Origin: DASZTV01 sp035548125
GTDB taxonomy: Bacteria > Actinomycetota > Actinomycetes > JAFAQI01
Direction of reading: 5' to 3'
Length of the DNA: 64,000 bases
Assembly: GCA_035548125.1 (NCBI GenBank)
Contig: DASZTV010000021.1
Location: 1 to 64,000 of the forward strand
The notes beneath the pieces are model-generated. The model saw only the letters and a program-made list of their open reading frames with translations, was not told the origin of the DNA and searched no databases. Of this stretch, positions 9,016-17,809 are shown one piece after another (within the stretch, counting starts at the first letter, position 1; the number at the start of each line of letters is the position of its first letter). The translations under genes were made by a program, and so were the position numbers.

Positions 9016-9936
9016 GTGGTGGACCAACCGGCCGTTACCGCGATCGTCGTCGCGTACAACGACGAGGCTGATCTGGCGGAGCTGCTGCCCGGCATCGTCG
9101 ACCCGTCGGTCGAGGTCCTGGTGGTCGACAACGCCTCGGCCGACGGCAGCGCCGCAGTCGCGCGTGCGGCGGGGGCGACAGTGATCACGGCGCCGTCCAA
9201 CGTCGGCTGGTCGGCGGGCGGCAACCTAGGCGCACGACAGGCGCGAGGCGACGTCCTCGCGTTCGTCAACCCCGACGCCCGGCCGACCGCCGCGGACCTG
9301 CGTCGGCTGGCGAGGCTGCTGGACGCGCCGGACGTGGGGCTGTCGGCGCCGCGGTTCGTCGAGCCGTCCGGCGAGCCGCAGCCGTTCTACTTCCGGTTCC
9401 CGACGCCCTGGACCGGGCTGTTCTGCTTCTTCGGCACCGCGGCTCGCGTCGACCAGATGCTCGGCCACCGCCACATGTCGCGCCGTACCTACACGTTCGG
9501 CCGTGAGCTCCCGACCGAGGTCGACCAGCCCGGCGCGGCGTGCGTGCTGGTGCGCGCTGCGGACTTCGCGAGGTATGGCGGATTCGACGAGCAGATGTTT
9601 CTGTTCTTCTCCGACACCGAACTGTGCCGGCGGCTCGCCGACGACGGGTTGCGCGTCGCCGTCGACTGGCAGCTCGACGTCGTCCATCGCGGAGGCGGCA
9701 GCGTCGGCAAGCTGGCCGACGTCGACCGGCAGCACCTGTTGCGGGCCGACTACCTCCGCTACGCGCGCCGCCGGTTCGGTCCCGGTGGCCGCGCGTTCAC
9801 CTGGTCGGCGTATGTCGGGTTCGGTCTGGTCGCGGTCGCGGCCAGGCTGCTGCGCGGTCAGCCCGCGGCGGCCCGGCGCACCCTCACTTTGATGCGGGCC
9901 GGCCTGCGGCGAGACCGTCGCGGTAGGCCCGCCTGA
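9016..9936 (+). CDS. Glycosyltransferase family 2 (rhamnosyltransferase-like)
   Basis: A 306-residue GT2 enzyme starting at GTG, 3 bases after the previous stop. TAIVVAYNDEADLAEL opens the GT-A domain. VDNASADGS, NVGWSAGGNLGARQA and FVNPDARPT are the signature blocks of WbbL/RfbF-type rhamnosyltransferases, including N-P-D in place of DxD. FLFFSDTELCRRLADDG supplies the late acidic motif. With the dTDP-rhamnose genes in the locus, rhamnosyl transfer is a fair inference. The last 53 bases overlap the end of the convergent GT2 gene. Confidence 0.85.
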   Translation: MVDQPAVTAIVVAYNDEADLAELLPGIVDPSVEVLVVDNASADGSAAVARAAGATVITAPSNVGWSAGGNLGARQARGDVLAFVNPDARPTAADLRRLARLLDAPDVGLSAPRFVEPSGEPQPFYFRFPTPWTGLFCFFGTAARVDQMLGHRHMSRRTYTFGRELPTEVDQPGAACVLVRAADFARYGGFDEQMFLFFSDTELCRRLADDGLRVAVDWQLDVVHRGGGSVGKLADVDRQHLLRADYLRYARRRFGPGGRAFTWSAYVGFGLVAVAARLLRGQPAAARRTLTLMRAGLRRDRRGRPA

Positions 9937-10807
9937 CCCGCTCCCAGTAGTACGACGACCGCAGGTTGCGCCCGAGCAGCGTCGGGAACGGCACACTGAC
10001 CGTGCGCAGCAGCGCCAGCTGCAGGTTGCTGTACCGCGGGGCGGCCAGGTCCGCGATGAACGGGTCGGTGCCGGGGAAGGCCTCGGCGAGGACGTGCGCC
10101 GACTGGGCGACCTTCGCCATCCGGGAGCAGAACTCGTCGAGGGTGACCGCGCGCGAGTTCCAGGCGAGTGCCGCTTTGCGGTAGTCCAGGTGGAAGCCCT
10201 TCGCGATCAGCCGGATCGCGAGTTCGGTGTCTTCGTACGCCGCGAACGGGAAGCGCTCGTCGAACCCGCCGACGTCGTCGAACAGCCGCCGCTTCATGCT
10301 GAGGTTGCACGTGTAGAACTTGCCCGCCGGGTCGTCCTGGAGGCCCTCCTCCATCGTGTGGAACGCGAACTGGTTGGGCACCCGGTCCAGCCACCTCATG
10401 AAGTGCGTGACCTTCAGCGACGGCAGCCACTCGACCAACCCGATCAGGCCGTAGGTGTCCGGGGTGCCGGAGTGCAGGCGAACGTGGGTGCCGACCAGCG
10501 ACGGGCTCGCCACGATGTCGTCGTCGAGGAACAGCAGCAGCGGCGCCGAGGACGCGGCCACGCCGCGGTTGCGCGCGGCGGCCGGGCCGCGGTTGTGCGG
10601 CTGGGTGAGCGACCGGACGTTGCCGGTGGCGTGCGCGGCCTGCTCCACGACGGCGGTGGTCTCGGGTCCGCTGGCGTCGTCGACGACGATGACCTCGAAC
10701 GTCGACTCCGGAACATCCTGGTGGCGCAATCCGTCGAGGCACTGCGCGAGGAGCTCCGGACGCCGGTAGGTCGGGATCACCACGGAGATCGCCAGCGAAT
10801 CTGCCAT
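9884..10807 (-). CDS. Glycosyltransferase family 2
   Basis: A 307-residue GT2 enzyme. ISVVIPTYRRPELLAQCL, VIVVDDASGPET, NRGPAAARNRG and LFLDDDIVA (the DxD-type metal site) follow in normal order, and FPFAAYEDTELAIRLIAKG carries the late ED motif. It runs opposite to the preceding GT2 gene and their coding ends overlap by 53 bases, an unusually long tail-to-tail overlap. It resembles the GT2 protein at 12982-13947 in layout (both have GPAA-RNR and an EDT or EDTDL motif). Confidence 0.87.
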   Translation of the reverse strand: MADSLAISVVIPTYRRPELLAQCLDGLRHQDVPESTFEVIVVDDASGPETTAVVEQAAHATGNVRSLTQPHNRGPAAARNRGVAASSAPLLLFLDDDIVASPSLVGTHVRLHSGTPDTYGLIGLVEWLPSLKVTHFMRWLDRVPNQFAFHTMEEGLQDDPAGKFYTCNLSMKRRLFDDVGGFDERFPFAAYEDTELAIRLIAKGFHLDYRKAALAWNSRAVTLDEFCSRMAKVAQSAHVLAEAFPGTDPFIADLAAPRYSNLQLALLRTVSVPFPTLLGRNLRSSYYWERVRRAYRDGLAAGRPASK

Positions 10808-10886
10808 CGGGGCGCATCCTACGAGCCGGTTGTCGTGGGCTCGGGCGATGAACGGATGCCGCTCGGAGTCGAGTTAGGCTGCGCCG

Positions 10887-11711
10887 GTGCCCGAAGCGAT
10901 GGTGCTGGACCTGACGGCGAGACCGCAGAGTGCGCGGTCGATGCTCGCCGCGTTCTGGCGGTCGCGGGACCTCGCCTTCAGCCTGGCGCGTCGGGACTTC
11001 TTCTCGCGCTACCGCAGGACCAGCCTCGGCGCGATCTGGGCGATCGCGATGCCGCTGATGCAGGCCGGTGTGATGGCGCTGGTGTTCACCCGGGTGGCGC
11101 GGCTGTCGCTTCCCGGCAACGCGTTCGTGTTCACCTACGCCGGAATGGCCGGCTGGTCGTTCTTCGCAAGCGGGATCGGGACCTCGTCGACCGCGATCGT
11201 CGACAACTCGTCGCTGGCGAGCCGGATCTACTTCCCGCGGCTTGTGCTGCCGCTCGTCTCGGTGCTCTCGGGCGTGTACCTGTTGATCTTCAACTTCCTG
11301 CTGCTGCTGGTGGTGGCGTTCGCGACCGGCACCGACCTGTCCGTCTACGTCCTGCTCGTGCCGCTCGGCATGTGCATGGCGTTGTTGACCACGGTGCTCG
11401 CCGCGGCGGTGCTTGCCGGAATCCACGTGTACTTCCGCGACACGAAGTACCTCGTGCAGGCGATCCTGTTGCTCGCGGTCTACGTGACGCCGTCGTTCTA
11501 CCCGCTCACCCGGGCACCGTCGAAGCTGCGCATCTTCGCCGAGCTCAACCCGATGACCGGGCCGATCGAGCTGACCCGGCGCGGCATCGGGATGTCGGAC
11601 CCGAACTGGCTCACGACGGTGGGGATCAACGCGATCTGGGTGGTGGCCATGCTGGTCGCCGCGGTGTGGATCTATCGCCGGTTCGACCGACTCTTCTCGG
11701 ACCTGATGTGA
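10887..11711 (+). CDS. wzm: ABC-2 type polysaccharide export permease
   Basis: A 274-residue membrane protein with about six hydrophobic segments. The N-terminal region (LAFSLARRDFFSRYRRTSLGAIW) matches the amphipathic start of Wzm/TagG/RfbA permeases, and the late LNPMTGPIELTR segment is also typical. With the downstream ATPase it would move a finished polyprenyl-linked glycan across the membrane. The GTG at 10887 is taken as start; an ATG at 10899 is possible. Its TGA overlaps the ATPase start as GTGA, which implies coupled translation. Confidence 0.88.
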   Translation: MPEAMVLDLTARPQSARSMLAAFWRSRDLAFSLARRDFFSRYRRTSLGAIWAIAMPLMQAGVMALVFTRVARLSLPGNAFVFTYAGMAGWSFFASGIGTSSTAIVDNSSLASRIYFPRLVLPLVSVLSGVYLLIFNFLLLLVVAFATGTDLSVYVLLVPLGMCMALLTTVLAAAVLAGIHVYFRDTKYLVQAILLLAVYVTPSFYPLTRAPSKLRIFAELNPMTGPIELTRRGIGMSDPNWLTTVGINAIWVVAMLVAAVWIYRRFDRLFSDLM

Positions 11712-12985
11712 CGAGCGACGCGCAACCCGCCATCCGGCTGCGCGGGGTCGGAAAGCAGTACACGAAGTACGAGGACACGCCGGCGTTCGTGAGCACGCTG
11801 GGCAGCCTGGTCACTCGCTCCAAGCGGTCGAAGCTGTGGGCGGTGCGCGATCTCGACCTCGACGTCGCGCCGGGCTCGTGCTTCGGCGTGGTCGGCGCCA
11901 ACGGCGCAGGCAAGTCGACCCTGCTGCAGATGCTGTGCGGCGTCACGGCACCGAGCGAAGGCCGGCTCACCGTCCGCGGCCGGGTCGTCCCGCTGATCAG
12001 CGTCGGCGTCGGGTTCCATCCCGAGCTCACCGGCCGCGAGAACGTCTTCGTCAACGCGCAGATCCTCGGACTCAACCGCAAGCAGATCGAGCAGCGGCTG
12101 GACGAGATCGTCGAGTTCTCCGGGCTGGAGGACTTCATCGACACGCCCGTGAAGTTCTACTCCTCCGGCATGTACGTCCGGCTCGGCTTCTCCGTCGCCG
12201 TCCAGATCGACCCGGACGTCCTGCTCATCGACGAGGTGCTCGCCGTCGGCGACATGGCGTTCCAGGTGAAGTGCTTCGAGCGGCTCAACGAGGTGCGGCA
12301 GTCCGGTGCGACGGTCGTGCTCGTGACGCACAACCTCAACGTCGTCCGCCGACTGTGCGACAGCGCGATCCTGATGGAGCGCGGCAGGAAGGTCTACGAG
12401 GGGACCGCCGACGGCGCGGTCAGCGAGTACCTCGAGCGGTTGCGCACCGGCGAGGGCGATGCCGACATGGGCTACGCGACCTACAAGGGCGGGAAGGGCC
12501 AGATCGTCGGCGTCTCGCTGCTCGACGGAAGCGGCAAGGCGTCCTCGAGCCTGGAGTACGGCGACGAGCTCAACGTCCGGGTGCGGGTCGAGGCCTACGA
12601 ACCGCTCGACGACGCGTACGTGTCGCTGTCGCTGCACGCCGGTGACGGCACCCTCGTCTACCGTGAGAGCAGCTACGAGACGCCGTGGTCCCGCATCGAG
12701 GCCGGCCAGGTGGCCGAGGCGACGCTGAAGGTGGCGGTGGACCTGCCCACCGGCCAGTACTCGGTCTCGGTCGGGATGCACCAGCTGCCCACCGACCGGC
12801 GGACGAAGGCGATCCAGCTCGACGCCTCGCCCGACACGATCTTCCACGTCCTGGGACGTCACCTGGTGCAGGGCGTCGCCGATCTCGGGCGAGGCATCTC
12901 CATCGAGACGCCGAGCGCACCGGCGAAGAAGCGCAGCGCCGCACCGGCGAAGAAGCGCACCGCGTCGCCGAGGAAGAAGGCTTAG
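11708..12985 (+). CDS. wzt: ABC-type polysaccharide export ATPase with C-terminal domain
   Basis: A 425-residue protein from GTG at 11708. Walker A is GANGAGKST (63-71), the signature is YSSGMYVRLG (151-160), Walker B is VLLIDE (171-176), and the switch His is in VTHN. Beyond residue 250 comes a beta-rich domain (residues about 255-390) of the kind that in Wzt proteins recognises the glycan's modified non-reducing end. The last 20 residues are an Ala-Lys-Lys-Arg tail, unusual for Wzt. The methyltransferases and sulfotransferase nearby could supply the recognised end modification, which is inferred. Its stop overlaps the next minus-strand gene by 4 bases. Confidence 0.9.
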   Translation: MTSDAQPAIRLRGVGKQYTKYEDTPAFVSTLGSLVTRSKRSKLWAVRDLDLDVAPGSCFGVVGANGAGKSTLLQMLCGVTAPSEGRLTVRGRVVPLISVGVGFHPELTGRENVFVNAQILGLNRKQIEQRLDEIVEFSGLEDFIDTPVKFYSSGMYVRLGFSVAVQIDPDVLLIDEVLAVGDMAFQVKCFERLNEVRQSGATVVLVTHNLNVVRRLCDSAILMERGRKVYEGTADGAVSEYLERLRTGEGDADMGYATYKGGKGQIVGVSLLDGSGKASSSLEYGDELNVRVRVEAYEPLDDAYVSLSLHAGDGTLVYRESSYETPWSRIEAGQVAEATLKVAVDLPTGQYSVSVGMHQLPTDRRTKAIQLDASPDTIFHVLGRHLVQGVADLGRGISIETPSAPAKKRSAAPAKKRTASPRKKA

Positions 12986-13947
12986 AGCACCAGCGTCTTG
13001 TGCTTGATCGAGCCGCGCACCATCGTCGCGATCTCGACCAGGTCGAGCACCAGCCGTCCGGGCAGCACCATCACGCGTTCCGTGCGGCTGTCCGTGACCG
13101 GGTCATGGCAGAGCCGGTCGTGCACCCACGGCACGGCGAGCAGTGAGGCGAGCGGTGTGATCGGCGAGGCGAGCAGGCCGGCGACCAGCAGCAGCGTGCG
13201 CGGGTGCGCCTCCCGCCAGTAGTAGCCGCGGTAGAGCAGCGCGCGTCGCGCACCCGGATGCTTCGCGATCACCGCGGGGATGTCGGCCCATCGTCGCTGG
13301 TCGCGCAGCAGCGCGCGCAGCCCTGCGGGCTCGACCCGGTGGTACACCAGCGCGTCGGTGAGGAACGCGAAGTCGACGTCGGTCTCCAGGATCCGCAGCA
13401 GCAGGTCGGTGTCCTCGCCCGCGGGGAACCGGAAGCTCTCGTCGAAGCCGTCGACCCGCCGCAGGTGCTCGGTCTGCACGATGAGGTTGGCGGTGGCCCC
13501 CCAACGGGCGTTGCCCTTGGAGACCGCGAGCGACCGGCTGAACGGGCCGAGCAACTGCTCGTCGTACGGCGGCCACATGATCCGTCCGGCCGCTGCCGCG
13601 TTGCGGCCGCTCAGCCCCGACACCGCGGCCTCGAGCCAGCCGGGTGTCGGGATGCAGTCGTCGTCGGTGAACGCGCAGAGCGGAGCGCCGGCGTCGCGCC
13701 AGGCGCGGTTGCGCCCGGCGGCGGGCCCCTGGCTGCTCTCGTTGCGATGGGTGCGGATCGTCAGCGGGGAGGCGGCGGCGAGGTCCTGCAGCACCTGCCA
13801 GGTGTCGTCGGTGGAGCCGTCGTCGACGATCACGACCTCGAAGCTGTCGGCGCCGATCGTCTGCGCCTCGAGCCGGGCGACCAGCTGGGGCAGCAGGCCG
13901 GCGCGGTTGCGCGTGGAGACGCACACCGTGATCACCGGGCCGTCCAC
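12982..13947 (-). CDS. Glycosyltransferase family 2
   Basis: A 321-residue GT2 enzyme with all GT-A blocks: VITVCVSTRNRAGLLPQLV, VVIVDDGSTDDTW, GPAAGRNRAW, CAFTDDDCIPTP (the DDD metal site) and FRFPAGEDTDLLLRI. Two short hydrophobic stretches near the C-terminus (LLLVAGLLASPITPLASLL) may tether it to the membrane. It is convergent with wzt (4-base overlap) and divergent from rfbA across a 69-bp gap. Donor and acceptor are unknown. Confidence 0.87.
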   Translation of the reverse strand: MDGPVITVCVSTRNRAGLLPQLVARLEAQTIGADSFEVVIVDDGSTDDTWQVLQDLAAASPLTIRTHRNESSQGPAAGRNRAWRDAGAPLCAFTDDDCIPTPGWLEAAVSGLSGRNAAAAGRIMWPPYDEQLLGPFSRSLAVSKGNARWGATANLIVQTEHLRRVDGFDESFRFPAGEDTDLLLRILETDVDFAFLTDALVYHRVEPAGLRALLRDQRRWADIPAVIAKHPGARRALLYRGYYWREAHPRTLLLVAGLLASPITPLASLLAVPWVHDRLCHDPVTDSRTERVMVLPGRLVLDLVEIATMVRGSIKHKTLVL

Positions 13948-14016
13948 CTGTCACCTCCTGCCGTGTCGTTCACCAGTCTCTACGGCACGTGCCGGGTCCG
14001 GATGAAATAGCGTCAC

Positions 14017-14904
14017 ATGCAAATGAAAGGCATTGTTCTCGCGGGTGGGACGGGTTCCCGGCTCTGGCCCATCACCCGGGTGACCTCCAAGCAGCTGCTT
14101 CCGGTCTATGACAAGCCGATGATCTGCTACCCGCTGTCGACTCTCATGGCGGCGGGGATTCGCGAGGTCCTCGTGATCACGACCCCGGAGGACTCGGCGC
14201 AGTTCGTCCGGCTGCTCGGCGACGGGTCGCAGCTCGGCATGCACATCGGCTACGCCGTGCAACCCACCCCGGGCGGCCTCGCGCAGGCGTTCGTCATCGG
14301 CGCCGACTTCATCGGCGAGGAATCGGTCGCCCTCGTGCTCGGCGACAACATCTTCTACGGGCCGGGGCTCGACGCGACGATCGCCGCCATGGCCGAGGTC
14401 GACGGCGGGAGCATCTTCGCGAGCCGGGTCGCCGACCCGACGCGATACGGCGTGGTCGAGATCGACGACGCCGGTCGGCCGTTGTCGATCGAGGAGAAGC
14501 CGGCTTCGCCGCGCAGCTCGTTCGCCGTACCAGGCTTGTACCTCTACAGCAGCGACGTGGTCGAGCTCGCGCGAGGTCTTGAGCCGAGTGAGCGCGGGGA
14601 GGTGGAGATCACCGCGGTGAACCAGGCCTACCTCGAGCAGGGCCGACTGTCGGTGACCGTGTTCCCGCACGGCACCGCGTGGCTCGACGCGGGTACCTTC
14701 GCCAGCCTGATGCAGGCTGCCGAGCTGGTGCGCGTGATCGAGGAGCGGCAGGGGCTCAAGATCGGCTGTCCGGAAGAAGTGGCCTGGCGCAACGGCTGGA
14801 TCAGCGACGAGCAGCTGCTCGCTCACGCCGCCGACCTCGACGCGAGCGGCTACGGCGGTTACCTGCGTCAGCTCTTGGTCCCGTCGTCCGGTGCCTCCGC
14901 GTGA
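14017..14904 (+). CDS. rfbA: Glucose-1-phosphate thymidylyltransferase
   Basis: A 295-residue nucleotidyltransferase making dTDP-glucose from dTTP and glucose-1-phosphate, the first committed step to dTDP-rhamnose. KGIVLAGGTGSRLWPITR (residues 3-20) is the nucleotide loop. LGDNIFYG is the metal-binding segment, and IEEKPASPRSS and GTAWLDAGT are typical RmlA blocks. ATG at 14017 and ATG at 14023 are both possible starts. Its stop overlaps rfbC as GTGA. Confidence 0.96.
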   Translation: MQMKGIVLAGGTGSRLWPITRVTSKQLLPVYDKPMICYPLSTLMAAGIREVLVITTPEDSAQFVRLLGDGSQLGMHIGYAVQPTPGGLAQAFVIGADFIGEESVALVLGDNIFYGPGLDATIAAMAEVDGGSIFASRVADPTRYGVVEIDDAGRPLSIEEKPASPRSSFAVPGLYLYSSDVVELARGLEPSERGEVEITAVNQAYLEQGRLSVTVFPHGTAWLDAGTFASLMQAAELVRVIEERQGLKIGCPEEVAWRNGWISDEQLLAHAADLDASGYGGYLRQLLVPSSGASA

Positions 14905-15506
14905 AGATCACCGAGCTCGCGGTCCCCGGCGCGTGGCGGTGCGTTCCCGACGTGCACCACGACGACCGCGGCGAGTTCCTCGAGTGGTTCCGCGCCGACC
15001 TGGTGGGGGAGGCAGCCGGCCGGCGGTTCGACGTCGCTCAGGCGAACCATTCGGTGTCGGACCGGGGGGTCGTGCGCGGGGTGCACTTCGCGGACACGCC
15101 ACCTGGACAGTCGAAGGTCGTCTACTGCGTCGAAGGCGAGGCGATCGACGTGATCGTCGACCTGCGCGTCGGCTCGCCGACGTACGGACAGCACGACAGT
15201 GTGCTGTTGAACGCGGTCGATCGTCAGGTCGTAGTCATCGCAGAGGGCCTCGGCCACGCGTTCTGCGCGACCCGCGACCGGACGAGCCTCGCCTATCTCG
15301 TCTCAGCGCCGTACAACCCGGAGGTAGAGCACACGGTGTCGCCGCTCGATCCTGAGCTCGGACTGCCCTGGCCGCTGCCGGCCGACGAGCTTCGGCTCTC
15401 GCCGCGCGACGCCGCGGCGCCCACCTTGGAGCAGGCGCGGGCGGCCGGTGTGCTGCCGTCCTACGACGCGTGCCAGGCCTGGTACGCGGAGCGCGCCGTT
15501 GTCTAG
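14901..15506 (+). CDS. rfbC: dTDP-4-dehydrorhamnose 3,5-epimerase
   Basis: A 201-residue cupin-type epimerase, third step of the rhamnose pathway, starting at GTG in the rfbA stop overlap. HDDRGEFLEWFR, NHSVSDRGVVRGVHF (containing the conserved Arg-Gly-x-His), VDLRVGSPTYGQ and EGLGHAF are the RmlC blocks. An additional C-terminal segment after YNPEVEHTVSPLD is of the actinobacterial type. It is translationally coupled to rfbA and slightly overlaps the next gene. Confidence 0.94.
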   Translation: MKITELAVPGAWRCVPDVHHDDRGEFLEWFRADLVGEAAGRRFDVAQANHSVSDRGVVRGVHFADTPPGQSKVVYCVEGEAIDVIVDLRVGSPTYGQHDSVLLNAVDRQVVVIAEGLGHAFCATRDRTSLAYLVSAPYNPEVEHTVSPLDPELGLPWPLPADELRLSPRDAAAPTLEQARAAGVLPSYDACQAWYAERAVV

Positions 15507-16431
15507 CTTCAGATGGCGGCGCGCGGCGCTGTTGCTGGCCATCGCCGTTGCTGACGCGGCCGTCGTCTACTACGGCGTGCACCTGCACGACAAGCCTGCC
15601 AAAGCTGCGAACCCGAGCGTAGTGATCCAGACGCCGATCTTCACGGGGACGCCGTCGGCGTCACCCACGCCCACCGTGGCGCTCACGCAGAACGCCGCCC
15701 ACGTCGAGGCCGGGGTGAACACGCCACCGGCGATGCTCGCGGCGTGGGACCAGTCGGACGTGTGGCGGGCCATCGGCAACTGCGGTCAGGTCAACTCGCT
15801 GATCGCGACCACATCCTCCGGCTCGCGGTTCTACCTCCCGACGCAACCGGCGCCGTACATCATCGCCCTGAATCGGACCGGCCCGTTGTCCGGTTGGGTG
15901 ATCGCGTCGGACGCGCGCTGCTTGAGCATCCAGCGGTTCCGCACCACCGACGGCGGCGTCCATTGGAAGCTGCTGAAGAAGGCCGGCAAGGAGTGGCTGT
16001 CGACACCGATCGGAGTCGCGACGCCGGCCGGGAAGGTCGTCTACCCGTGCGGGAAGCTGCATCCGACGCCGCTCGAGCTCACCTCCGAAGGGCCGCGCGG
16101 CGACGCCATCGCGATGTGTCCGCACAAGGTGGTGCGAACGTCGAACGGCGGCGCCACCTGGAAGCCGGTGGGTGACGTCCTGCCCGGCCAGGTCGCGGCG
16201 GTCGCTCTCGCCCGGAACGGCAGTGGCGTGCTGGTCATGACGCGACAGCACGGCTGCTCCGGAGCGCGCATCCTCAACACGATCGACGGCGGCGTGTCGT
16301 GGACGTACGGCATGTGCCTTCGGGTCGTCGACGGACCGGTCTCGGTGTCGATCGGGAACGGCGGGGGCGGGATGCTGCTGAGCGCGAAGAGCAAATACCT
16401 GACGACGGACTACGGGAAGACCTGGGACTAG
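15499..16431 (+). CDS. Membrane-anchored BNR/YCF48-like repeat protein
   Basis: A protein of about 310 residues. I choose TTG at 15499, 8 bases inside the rfbC stop, because the reading then begins with a short basic stretch and a hydrophobic helix (ALLLAIAVADAAVVYYG), a signal anchor. The exported part carries four Asp-box-like repeats: TTDGGVHWK, TSNGGATWK, TIDGGVSWT and TTDYGKTWD, the pattern of sialidase/YCF48 beta-propellers. The start is uncertain; an in-frame ATG lies upstream at 15448 inside rfbC. Function is unknown. Being co-transcribed with rfbA and rfbC suggests a surface role. Confidence 0.72.
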   Translation: MSSFRWRRAALLLAIAVADAAVVYYGVHLHDKPAKAANPSVVIQTPIFTGTPSASPTPTVALTQNAAHVEAGVNTPPAMLAAWDQSDVWRAIGNCGQVNSLIATTSSGSRFYLPTQPAPYIIALNRTGPLSGWVIASDARCLSIQRFRTTDGGVHWKLLKKAGKEWLSTPIGVATPAGKVVYPCGKLHPTPLELTSEGPRGDAIAMCPHKVVRTSNGGATWKPVGDVLPGQVAAVALARNGSGVLVMTRQHGCSGARILNTIDGGVSWTYGMCLRVVDGPVSVSIGNGGGGMLLSAKSKYLTTDYGKTWD

Positions 16432-16898
16432 GACGCCTTGCCCTTCGGCTTGGCCTCGCTCCGAGAGCCGGTGCTGCGCGGGACCGCGCTGCCGCGCAGC
16501 TGGCTGGCGCGCTCGCGGCGCGCGGCGGATCGCGCCGCCTTGACCGCGGACGTGGTGGCCGGCTCCTCGACGACCGGCTCGACCGCCGTCAGGGTGGGCG
16601 CGGGCGGTTTCGGGGCGGATGCGGCCGACGCCTTCTTCGCGGCTTGACGGGCGGCGCGGGCAAGCGCGGTCTCGATGGCCTGCACCCGGCCGTCGATCGA
16701 GCGGACCCGGGTGTCCAGCCGCTCGACCGACTGGCGCAGCTCGTCGATCAGCCCGAGCAGCTCCGCCACCGCCGGTTGCACGGCGTCGTCGGGGGCGGCC
16801 CCGGGGGAACCGGCAGGCGCGTCGCCGGGAGGGTTCGCGGGCGGAACCGGACGAGCAGGTCGCAGGTCCAGGTGCCAGTCGTAGCTGGGCTTCTTCAC
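16428..16898 (-). CDS. Small coiled-coil protein with Ala/Lys-rich C-terminus
   Basis: A 156-residue protein of unknown function. Two GTG codons lie 6 bases apart (16904 and 16898). The second has an AAAGG ribosome site at 8-base spacing, so it is preferred. Order: a YDWHLDLRP N-terminus, a Pro-rich linker, a helix with heptad character (ELLGLIDELRQSVERLDTRV, residues about 50-70), then an Ala/Lys/Pro-rich region ending in basic Lys-Ala-Ser. The composition recalls phasin or histone-like tails, but no family is assigned. It is convergent with the BNR protein (4-base overlap). Confidence 0.6.
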   Translation of the reverse strand: MKKPSYDWHLDLRPARPVPPANPPGDAPAGSPGAAPDDAVQPAVAELLGLIDELRQSVERLDTRVRSIDGRVQAIETALARAARQAAKKASAASAPKPPAPTLTAVEPVVEEPATTSAVKAARSAARRERASQLRGSAVPRSTGSRSEAKPKGKAS

Positions 16899-16987
16899 TC
16901 GCACTACCTTTCGTGGCACCCCGTTTGTCCTGCTGCCCCGCCTCACGCCAGAGTAGTGCGAGATGGCGGGTGGCTACTCTTTCGCGC

Positions 16988-17809
16988 ATGCCGGAGCCGA
17001 GCGAGGATGAGCTCCGCGCTGCCGTCGGCGAGCGTGAGTGGTACCACACGATCGAGCTTCGCCCGGGGCTCGTCACGCCCGGCTGGTTCGACACTCGTAC
17101 CGTCGCCGGACGGCTGCCGTGGCCCGATCTGACCGGTCGCCGTTGCCTTGACGTCGGGACCTTCGACGGGTTCTGGGCGCTGGAGATGGAACGGCGCGGC
17201 GCCTCGCAAGTGACGGCGATCGACATCCTCGACCCGCGGCAGTGGGACTGGCCGGCCGGAAGCGACGAGGAGACGGTCGCCGCGATCGGCCGCCGCAAGG
17301 GCGAGGCGGACGGGTTCTCCCTCGTCGTGGGCGCGCTCGGCTCGGCGGTCGAGCGCCGGGAGCTCAGCGTGTACGACCTCGACCCTGACGTGGTCGGCCG
17401 GTTCGACTTCGTCTACGTCGGCAGCCTGCTGCTGCACCTGCGCGACCCGGTACGGGCGCTGGGCCGGGTCGCCGGCGTGCTCCGGCCGGGCGGGCGGGTG
17501 TTGCTCGTCGACGCAATCGACATCTCCCTCACCCGCCGTCATCCGCGCCGGCCGGTCGCGCGCCTCGATGGCATCGGGCGGCCCTGGTGGTGGTACCCGA
17601 ACGCCGCGGCGCTGGGTCGCATGGTCTCCGCCGCGGGGTTGCGGATCGACTCCGGCCCGAAGCCGTTCCGGATGGTCGCCGGGTCCGGACACACCGGCCG
17701 GCCGTGGCGCCACCTGGTCGGCAACGCCACCGCGCGGCGCGCGTTCGTCGAGGCGCACCTCGGCGAACCGCACGCCTGGGTCGTCGCCTCGCTACCGGAC
17801 CCGGCGTAG
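16988..17809 (+). CDS. SAM-dependent methyltransferase
   Basis: A 273-residue protein from ATG at 16988. Residues 15-40 (EREWYHTIELRPGLVTPGWFDTR) and RRCLDVGTFDGFWALEME resemble the CmoB/DUF1698-type methyltransferases, with motif I at about residue 58. FDFVYVGSLLLHLRDPVRAL and RPGGRVLLVD follow. CmoB itself modifies tRNA wobble uridine, but actinobacterial members of this family inside glycan loci may act on other acceptors. Assignment below family level is not supported. The end overlaps the convergent methyltransferase by 18 bases. Confidence 0.78.
   Translation: MPEPSEDELRAAVGEREWYHTIELRPGLVTPGWFDTRTVAGRLPWPDLTGRRCLDVGTFDGFWALEMERRGASQVTAIDILDPRQWDWPAGSDEETVAAIGRRKGEADGFSLVVGALGSAVERRELSVYDLDPDVVGRFDFVYVGSLLLHLRDPVRALGRVAGVLRPGGRVLLVDAIDISLTRRHPRRPVARLDGIGRPWWWYPNAAALGRMVSAAGLRIDSGPKPFRMVAGSGHTGRPWRHLVGNATARRAFVEAHLGEPHAWVVASLPDPA

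Noticed and set aside
10094..11707. Long N-terminal extension in frame with wzt
   Set aside because: It overlaps other coding sequences on both strands; the real start is the GTG overlapping the permease stop.
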